From positions 124,001 to 188,000 of the forward strand of contig NZ_JAOWKY010000004.1 in NCBI RefSeq assembly GCF_025751435.1: a stretch of 64,000 bases of DNA, given 5' to 3'. A model generated the notes under the pieces. The model was not told the origin of the DNA. It saw only the letters and a list, made by a program, of their open reading frames with translations, and did no database searches. Positions 58,603 through 64,000 of the stretch are shown piece by piece. The translations under genes and the position numbers were made by a program. The DNA comes from Albidovulum marisflavi. GTDB lineage: Bacteria; Pseudomonadota; Alphaproteobacteria; Rhodobacterales; Rhodobacteraceae. The first letter of the stretch is position 1, and the number at the start of each line of letters is the position of its first letter.

Positions 58603-60570
58603 CTAGATTTCTGGCGCTATTCCTAACCTCTGCAAGCCGTCGAGCAGATGCTCTCGGTCTGAGCTGCTACGATAGTTCGTAAGCATCTTCCAATACCCGT
58701 TTGGGTCTGCCGGAGCGAACTCGACGAAAGCTGGGATCAGCCCTTTTGCCTCATCGAGCCTGTTTAGCTGCCCCAGAGCAGCCAGTTGTATCACGCCTAT
58801 GAAGTGGCGCTTACGCAGGGAAAGCGCCTGCTCTGAAAAGTGAAGCGCGGAAACATAGTCACCAAGGTGATAATGAGCCAACGCGAGGCGGCTGAGGAAG
58901 AGGTAGGTCAGCGGATCTCGCGGACTAAGGCGTATCGCAAACTCCAGTGGCTCGATCGCCTCCGTGGGGCGACCAACGAAGATCCGTGACCATCCGACGG
59001 CATTGTACGCCAGCGCCAAACTGGGATTGATCGAGATCGCGCGTTCCGCCGCTGCCAGTGCCTCGGCTGGCCGGCTGTCCATGAGGTGCGCAAGACACAT
59101 GGCGTAGTGCGAATAGGCGTCGGCACTATCCAGTGCGACGGCCCGGCTCGCGGCGGTGGAACATTCAGCGGCATCCGTGTGGGTATCGGCACTGTACCCA
59201 TGCAGGCTTCGCGCATACAGCGATCGGGCAAGCACCATATGTGCACGTGCGAACCCAGGGTCGATCTCGATGGCCCGGCGCTGCCAAACGATGGCCTGCG
59301 CAAAATCCTCGGCGCGGTCCTGCTGGTTGTGGTGCCAGACACCACGCATGTGGAAATCGTAGGCATCGCCGGTCGCTGGCGGTCGCGCCCTGGCTCGACG
59401 GCTCTCTCCGATCAACAGCTCTGGCTCGATCGCCCCAGCGACCCGGCGCGCGAGTTCATCCTGTAGGTCTGCAATATCGGTAAGGTCGCGATCATATCGG
59501 CCAGCCCAAAGAGTTTCTGCTGTTTCGCCATCAAGCAGTCGCCCATTGAGCCGAATGCGCTGCCCTGACAAGCGTATGGAACCCTCCAGCAAGTATCTGG
59601 CGCCTAACGAATTGGCGATCTCAGGCAGAGGCCTGCTTTCATTAGCAGCGGCAACGCCGGCATTTCGCGAAAGAACAGGAAACCATCGGTACTGAGCCAA
59701 CGACGCAATTAAGTCTTCCGCGATCCCCAGCGACAGGTGGCTGAGGTTTGGATCGCCACTTTCGCTTTGAAACGGAAGAACGGCGACTGCCGGTCTGCCC
59801 GCAAGTCCGGGCGCGACGGGCTCAGCGGTGGAGGCGGGTGCCCGCGTCAAGCGAACCGTCGCAGCAAGCTCCATTGTGGCAACTTCCGGATTTGCACCGA
59901 TATTGCGTCTTAGACCGTCTTCCAGCCGGTGGAACACGGACAGCGCCCGCGCCGTTTCACCGCGCGAACTCCAATGTCGCATCAGGGCCCTGCAAGCCTC
60001 TTCATTAAATGAATTTATGGCCAGAACAGCTTCGGCGCAGGACACAATGGTCGACGGATCCTCGTTGTCGACAGCGCGTTGCAGACAGCGCAGCGCAGCA
60101 TCTTCAGCACTGTTCGCGTGGCGTGCACGTTCTACAAGAAGCCACTCTTGAAATGCCGCATCGGCGACTCGGATTCCCGCTAGAAAATCCCCGCGGTAAA
60201 GTGAAAGAGCCAGAAAGTCGCGTTCGGGCAAGTGTTCCCGAAGGATACGATCATAGGCGACGGTGTCGACCTCGACCCGATCAACGGCCATCCAAGCAGA
60301 CGTGCGATCCCAAGCAATCACATCTGGATCAAGCGGGTTGAGGGAGCGTTTCAGGCTCGCAAGTGCGTGCTTGAGGCTATCCCTGGCTTGTGGGTCCGCA
60401 CGATCGCTCCAGAGCAAGCCTGCAAGACGATCGCGAGTGACCGGCGATCCGGCAGCGGTTGCGAGAATGGCCAGAAGGGCACGTTCCTTCTGACCTGGAA
60501 CGTCAACATCCATGCGATCAGCTGATAGCGCTGCAAAATCACCGAATAGACGAATCGTCCCACGCATCAC
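58603..60570 (-). CDS. SARP/CadC-like transcriptional regulator with TPR domain
   Basis: A 655-residue protein. Residues 1-95 are an OmpR/SARP-type DNA-binding region (IRLFGDFAALSADRMDVDVPGQKERALLAILA), 96-245 a bacterial transcriptional activator (BTAD) helical domain, about 265-385 an adenylate-cyclase-associated type domain (AVLPFQSESGDPNLSHLSLGIAEDLIASLA, with GARYLLEGSIRLSG) and 410-655 tetratricopeptide repeats. No membrane segment is seen. Such proteins control secondary metabolism, virulence or transport genes. It is divergent from the small gene at 60731, its nearest potential target. Confidence 0.82.
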   Translation of the reverse strand: MMRGTIRLFGDFAALSADRMDVDVPGQKERALLAILATAAGSPVTRDRLAGLLWSDRADPQARDSLKHALASLKRSLNPLDPDVIAWDRTSAWMAVDRVEVDTVAYDRILREHLPERDFLALSLYRGDFLAGIRVADAAFQEWLLVERARHANSAEDAALRCLQRAVDNEDPSTIVSCAEAVLAINSFNEEACRALMRHWSSRGETARALSVFHRLEDGLRRNIGANPEVATMELAATVRLTRAPASTAEPVAPGLAGRPAVAVLPFQSESGDPNLSHLSLGIAEDLIASLAQYRWFPVLSRNAGVAAANESRPLPEIANSLGARYLLEGSIRLSGQRIRLNGRLLDGETAETLWAGRYDRDLTDIADLQDELARRVAGAIEPELLIGESRRARARPPATGDAYDFHMRGVWHHNQQDRAEDFAQAIVWQRRAIEIDPGFARAHMVLARSLYARSLHGYSADTHTDAAECSTAASRAVALDSADAYSHYAMCLAHLMDSRPAEALAAAERAISINPSLALAYNAVGWSRIFVGRPTEAIEPLEFAIRLSPRDPLTYLFLSRLALAHYHLGDYVSALHFSEQALSLRKRHFIGVIQLAALGQLNRLDEAKGLIPAFVEFAPADPNGYWKMLTNYRSSSDREHLLDGLQRLGIAPEI

Positions 60571-60730
60571 TCATCTGCTCCAGCCGCATTATTGTATTTT
60601 AGCTCATTCTGGCTTGTGGCTCGTCGAATTCCTCTTTCTGTCCGGCCTTTTCCCCCGACCTTCCCCCAGAGTTCCCGCGGCCTTCCCGACGGCTGCCTCA
60701 TGCTGGGCCGATCAACCTGGAGGAACGATC

Positions 60731-61042
60731 ATGCTGGAAGGACACGCCTTTGAACATGCCGACCGCCCTGCGATCGAACATATTCGATCAGGATTGCACC
60801 TGACACCCTGGGGAGCCATCTCTGTGGGCCTAGATCCACGGCAAGAGGAAAGAACACTAAGTCTCTCGCGGGTCGCTTACCTTGGTATCTCCTGGATCTC
60901 GGCTGGCCTTGCCGCAGTCTTGAACGGCCCTTCACGCGATAGCGATGCACCCGTAAATCGGGCCAGCGGCTACGATGCGAACCTGCCCGACCGCTACGAC
61001 CATGCCATCGCGGGGCATGAGGTTCACGGCACTCTGGACTAG
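60731..61042 (+). CDS. hypothetical small protein divergent from the SARP-like regulator
   Basis: A 103-residue protein with a soluble N-terminus (MLEGHAFEHADRPAIEHIRSG), a moderately hydrophobic middle (LSRVAYLGISWISAGLAAVL) and a polar C-terminus. GGAGGAACGATC precedes the ATG at 60731. No family is recognised. The DNA from 61043 to 61274 downstream is empty of genes. It may be the target of the regulator at 58603-60570 or the 5' remainder of a longer transcript cut by the IS remnant. Confidence 0.5.
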   Translation: MLEGHAFEHADRPAIEHIRSGLHLTPWGAISVGLDPRQEERTLSLSRVAYLGISWISAGLAAVLNGPSRDSDAPVNRASGYDANLPDRYDHAIAGHEVHGTLD

Positions 61043-61274
61043 GATGTTCGGCAGGTCGAAATCCCGAGGTTCTAGCGTCGCCGCACACTGTCTCGCATCA
61101 GCGCCGGGCGCGTATCGTCCAGAACACAATTGCCGAAATGCGGTCGCATGACGAAGATGTCAGCGCAGCTTTCCCGACGGCCGCAACAAAATCACAAGGC
61201 AAACATTGGGGATGCGAGGGACCGCCCTCAAGCGGAGTGGCGCTGGGTCCGGCAATCCTCGTTCAGCGCTTGGG

Positions 61275-61542
61275 GGCGTTGTTGCACAAATCGGGTAAGG
61301 GATTCACTACATGACTCCAGCATGATAGCTGGTGAGCATGAGCAGTTGGGCTCCTACGAAGTACAAGACCACGAACTGGTCGGCTTGCAATGAAGCGCTA
61401 CGGCAACGCGGATCGCTGACGATCTGGTTTGATCCTGACATGGAATGGATCCCTCCGTCGACCGCGAGACGCGGTCGCCAACAGAGCTTCAGCGACGCGG
61501 CGATCCAGGCTTGCCTGACGATGAAGGTGCTCTTTGGCATCC
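61275..61542 (+). mobile_element. truncated IS5-family element
   Basis: Left terminal repeat GGCGTTGTTGCACAAATC (61275-61292) is followed by the first 68 residues of a transposase from 61338 (KYKTTNWSACNEALRQRGSL, then MKVLFGIP). The similarity stops at about 61542 in mid-gene, where cupin-gene sequence takes over. No right end is present. It is related to, but not identical with, the complete element at 31510-32562. Confidence 0.8.
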
Positions 61543-61911
61543 CGTCTCTTCGCGGTCGCCCGCGATTGCAGGAGTGGTTGTCACGAGGAAGCGCACGGGG
61601 ACGTCTGCGTCGTTGCGGACCTCATGCGCGACGCCTGCGGGGACGTAGAGGAGATCCCCATTGCGGAGCCGACAAGTCTCGCCGGGCAGATGGACCGTCA
61701 GGGTGCCCGAGAGGTCGTAGCAGGTTTGCCGACCGATCCGATGCAGATGCGGGGGTTCGGCGCCGCCGGGCGGAATGCGTTCCTCGCGGACCCTTAGCTT
61801 TGTGGATTCAACGAGGCGCCAGCCATCGCAGCCGTCGCCCCAAGTGTAGTGGGTCGCGGGTTCTGCTCTGGCGATCGCCGGAGCCTCGTGCTGATCGGGA
61901 GACTCTCTCAT
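61489..61911 (-). CDS. cupin-domain protein with C-terminus overrun by IS remnant
   Basis: A 140-residue protein from the ATG at 61911 (an upstream ATG at 61977 is also open). EERIPPGGAEPPHLHRIGRQTCYDLSGTLTV carries a cupin motif 1 with HxH and LRNGDLLYVPAGVAHEVRNDADVPVRFLV motif 2, as in small mononuclear metal cupins. The last 20 or so residues (GDREETGCQRAPSSSGKPGS) are translated from the IS remnant on the opposite strand, so the native C-terminus was replaced. The core domain may still fold. Function unknown. Confidence 0.65.
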   Translation of the reverse strand: MRESPDQHEAPAIARAEPATHYTWGDGCDGWRLVESTKLRVREERIPPGGAEPPHLHRIGRQTCYDLSGTLTVHLPGETCRLRNGDLLYVPAGVAHEVRNDADVPVRFLVTTTPAIAGDREETGCQRAPSSSGKPGSPRR

Positions 61912-62089
61912 CGGGAAGGTCGTTCTCGGTTGCAACGTGCTCGTTTCTGGACCCGCTTTGGTCGGCGTCCACATCATGGTAAACGCCGCTCCAATGACTG
62001 CTGGTCATCCAATCCTGCATATCCCGCGCAGGCCGTTCCACAGCAAACCGGTTTCAAGGGATAGGGAAGACTTGCCTGTTCAGCACTTT

Positions 62090-63019
62090 TCAAGTCCTTT
62101 GTCCAAGTGTCAGCCGGATCTGCTCCTTCAGCCATTTCTCCAATGACCGAATACCGGAATTGGCAGCCAGGTCCGGCTTCGTCACCAGCCAGTAGGCCGC
62201 CTTCACGCGCACCGCTGCGCCGACCGGAACAAGCAGGCCGCGACCGATGTCGTCTTCGATCAGAAGACTACGACCGAGGCCGACCCCAAGACCCGCGATC
62301 GCCGCCTGAAGCATGAGATCGGCTCGGTCAAAGCTTCGGACGGAGTGATCTGACACCTCGGGCACGCCGCGAAGTTGCCGGTAGTCCCTCCAGGTCGTCC
62401 CGGTCCGGAATTTCTCGGCGCCGCTGTCGCTGAGCAACGTTAGCGTCTCATCCTTGAGCGGGTCGACCGTCGGTCTTCGGGCAGCCGGATGAGCCGCGCC
62501 GACGACTGGTTGAATCATGCAGCCGGCCAGGCGTGTTGAGTGCAGCCCCGGATAGGGTCCGACGCCGAACCGCAACCCCGCATCTGCCTCGCCCGCAACG
62601 AAATCGACCAGTTCCTCCCGCACATCGATCGACAGGTCGAGCCCGGAAGCGGCCGCGGCAGGCAGTCTCGGCAGGAGCCATCTCATGGCGAGAGAAGAAT
62701 GCACCGAAAGACGGATGGACCGGCTCGACCGTAAATCGCGCGCCGCAGAAAGTACGCGGTCGGCTTCGTCCATTGTCCGCACCGCCGCGTCGCACAGTAT
62801 GGTTCCGGCGCGTGTCGGCGAAACACGTCTGGTCGATCGTTCAAAAAGCGTCAGCCCGATCTCAGCTTCGAGGGCACGGATGCGATGGCTGACGGCGCTG
62901 GGATCGAGGTCAAGGACACGGGCTGCCGCGGCGAAACTGCCATGACGACGCACGGCCGCCAACAGTCCGTATGACTGAACGAGCCGCGGTGCGGCGGGAT
63001 CCATCTGGCCGTCATTCAT
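62090..63019 (-). CDS. LysR-family transcriptional regulator
   Basis: A 309-residue regulator. LLAAVRRHGSFAAAARVLDLDPSAVSHRIRALEAEIGLTLFERSTRRV, read in parts, is the helix-turn-helix (residues 19-66); the effector domain follows with VDFVAGEADAGLRFGVGPYPGLHSTRLAG, a pattern of the GcvA-like branch. It is divergent from the small membrane gene and the PhzF-family gene to its right, with 324 bases between, and may control them. Confidence 0.88.
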   Translation of the reverse strand: MNDGQMDPAAPRLVQSYGLLAAVRRHGSFAAAARVLDLDPSAVSHRIRALEAEIGLTLFERSTRRVSPTRAGTILCDAAVRTMDEADRVLSAARDLRSSRSIRLSVHSSLAMRWLLPRLPAAAASGLDLSIDVREELVDFVAGEADAGLRFGVGPYPGLHSTRLAGCMIQPVVGAAHPAARRPTVDPLKDETLTLLSDSGAEKFRTGTTWRDYRQLRGVPEVSDHSVRSFDRADLMLQAAIAGLGVGLGRSLLIEDDIGRGLLVPVGAAVRVKAAYWLVTKPDLAANSGIRSLEKWLKEQIRLTLGQRT

Positions 63020-63343
63020 GAATCATTCTCATGCACTAGTGACGCCTCCGGCGTTGGTCGAGGGTTCGTATGCCTTAAATTTCCCTTATCTACAGTTGGA
63101 CTTGCCGATGTTGAGACATGAAGAGGATACAGGTTTCAACGTGGCCATCAACAGCGTCCATGCCATCGCGCTGACGGGAGGCAAGTTTGCAGGGGTCTAA
63201 ACCCAACCAGCGGTTCGGGAGCACCGAACCGAAGCAAGCGCCTTTCCGGACTCGGGGCTGGCAGGAGGGCCGCCTGCTCTCTTTGCAGGATACGCTTCGC
63301 TGATCGTCGCAACCGGCAAGCATCCGATCCGGGAGGAAGACAC
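63020..63343. other. intergenic region between LysR gene and small membrane gene
   Basis: About 320 bases. A frame at 63018-63200 exists but has no ribosome binding site. CTCATGCACTAGTGACG near 63030 contains a short T-N-A dyad of the kind LysR proteins use, but it is weak. Nothing else is evident. Confidence 0.3.
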
Positions 63344-63559
63344 ATGCAAAGCCAAGCTTACGAACTATCCGAAAAGACCAACCCCGGCATCGGCGGGAGC
63401 CAGCGATCGGACCTTGTCAGGGTGCTGCTCATTCTTGCCCTGTTTGCGGCCACGGGGCTGGGGATTTCTGTCTTCGCAGATGATCCCGACCACTCCGCTC
63501 GGGGCCGCCCTGAAGTGATCGAGGACTGGCACGGCATTGTCGCCCGATCGACCAGATAG
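63344..63559 (+). CDS. small single-pass membrane protein
   Basis: A 71-residue protein with a polar N-terminus (MQSQAYELSEKTNPGIGGSQ), one transmembrane helix at about residues 25-45 (VRVLLILALFAATGLGISVF) and a polar tail. GGGAGGAAGACAC precedes the ATG, a good ribosome binding site. No family recognised. It is 62 bases upstream of the PhzF-family gene and probably cotranscribed. Confidence 0.55.
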   Translation: MQSQAYELSEKTNPGIGGSQRSDLVRVLLILALFAATGLGISVFADDPDHSARGRPEVIEDWHGIVARSTR

Positions 63560-63621
63560 CCCTCTTTTCGCGAACCGGCCCTACCGGGTTGCCGGAAACT
63601 GCAAATGCGATGGAGACAACG

Positions 63622-64000
63622 ATGTTGAAACAGAATGAAGTCAAAGCAACACCGGTTCCCGTTCACATCGTCAATGCGTTTACGTTAGAGGGCACCGGCG
63701 GCAATCCAGCCGGGGTCGTCCTTGACGCCGACGCGCTGGACGAGTCTGACATGCAGTCGATTGCCGCCCAAACGGGGCTGTCGGAGACGACCTTCGTGTC
63801 GCGTCACCCGACCGAAGGGGCGCGACTCGATTTCTTCACCCCGACCCGGCGCATCGCACATTGCGGCCACGCCACGGTCGCCGCCTTCGCGCTGATGCAA
63901 GCGGAAGGCCGGATCGCCGACGGACCTACCTCCAAGCAGACCGTGGATGGGCCCCGGCGGATTTTGGTTCGGCACGGGGCGATCTTCATGGAGCAGCGTG
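63622..64000 (+). CDS. PhzF-family isomerase (partial, C-terminus outside window)
   Basis: The 126 residues present match the PhzF/DapF-like fold: VHIVNAFTLEGTGGNPAGVVLDAD, AAQTGLSETTFVSRHPTEGARLDFFTPTRRIAHCGHATVAAFALM. The Glu in LSETTF is the general base used by PhzF, and the GHAT motif binds substrate. ATGGAGACAACG supports the ATG at 63622; another in-frame ATG at 63610 has no ribosome binding site. The gene runs off the right edge. Family members act on varied small acids, so the reaction is open. Confidence 0.9.
   Translation, partial: MLKQNEVKATPVPVHIVNAFTLEGTGGNPAGVVLDADALDESDMQSIAAQTGLSETTFVSRHPTEGARLDFFTPTRRIAHCGHATVAAFALMQAEGRIADGPTSKQTVDGPRRILVRHGAIFMEQR

Noticed and set aside
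63018-63200. A 60-residue plus-strand protein upstream of the small membrane gene
   Set aside because: No ribosome binding site, no family and irregular composition; more likely the promoter region of the divergent genes.

Overview
The window reads as a chromosomal segment of a GC-rich alphaproteobacterium of the order Rhodobacterales (roseobacter/Paracoccaceae type). This rests on gene content and arrangement: the DUF2849-cysI-cysH-DUF934-fpr sulfur locus, the dctBD/dctPQM TRAP locus, an IF3 with a Rhodobacterales-like N-terminus, a dense coding layout, and a DmdA-like/DmdB-like gene cluster. I cannot name a species.

Layout. 1-8.5 kb is housekeeping: a partial pyrC, small membrane or lipoproteins, a candidate three-hairpin small RNA, rlmJ, a SulP transporter without a STAS domain, infC with an apparent AUA start, and an Ala/Glu-rich coiled-coil protein. 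8.5-13.1 kb is assimilatory sulfate reduction with its own divergent Lrp-type regulator. 13.2-20.8 kb holds a P450 and a C4-dicarboxylate TRAP system with its two-component pair; the response regulator has lost the sigma-54 contact loop. 20.8-30.8 kb is housekeeping again: EamA transporter, tpiA, Fe-S assembly genes, tgt, lon with a heat-shock-type promoter, and an HU-like protein. Two tRNA-Val genes follow.

31,079-40,146 is a genomic island inserted in the 3' end of tRNA-Val(UAC). It is bounded by a 41-bp perfect direct repeat and carries an integrase gene cut by an IS5/IS903-type element and a decayed IS3 element. Between them lies a three-gene minus-strand operon that I regard as the most interesting system here. 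It encodes a helical protein with a proline hinge, a 924-residue coiled-coil protein ending in a predicted ADP-ribosyltransferase domain, and an ADP-ribosylglycohydrolase-fold protein with damaged metal-binding motifs. The arrangement resembles a toxin/immunity pair of the Tre1/Tri1 kind, with immunity probably by binding rather than by hydrolysis.

40.2-47.9 kb is a serine-cycle cluster for C1 assimilation: glycerate kinase, malyl-CoA lyase and a LuxR-type regulator on the minus strand, and sgaA-mtkA-mtkB-hprA on the plus strand. It is followed by a minus-strand operon of a DmdA-like THF methyltransferase, an OsmC protein, a crotonase-fold protein without catalytic glutamates and an acyl-CoA ligase, headed by an Lrp regulator, and then by PEP synthase. 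Together these suggest that methyl groups from methylated sulfur or nitrogen compounds may feed the serine cycle.

56-64 kb holds a CbpA/CbpM chaperone pair, a SARP-like TPR regulator facing an orphan small gene, decayed sequence with an IS5-type remnant abutting a cupin gene, a LysR regulator and a partial PhzF-family gene. No rRNA genes and no CRISPR array were seen.
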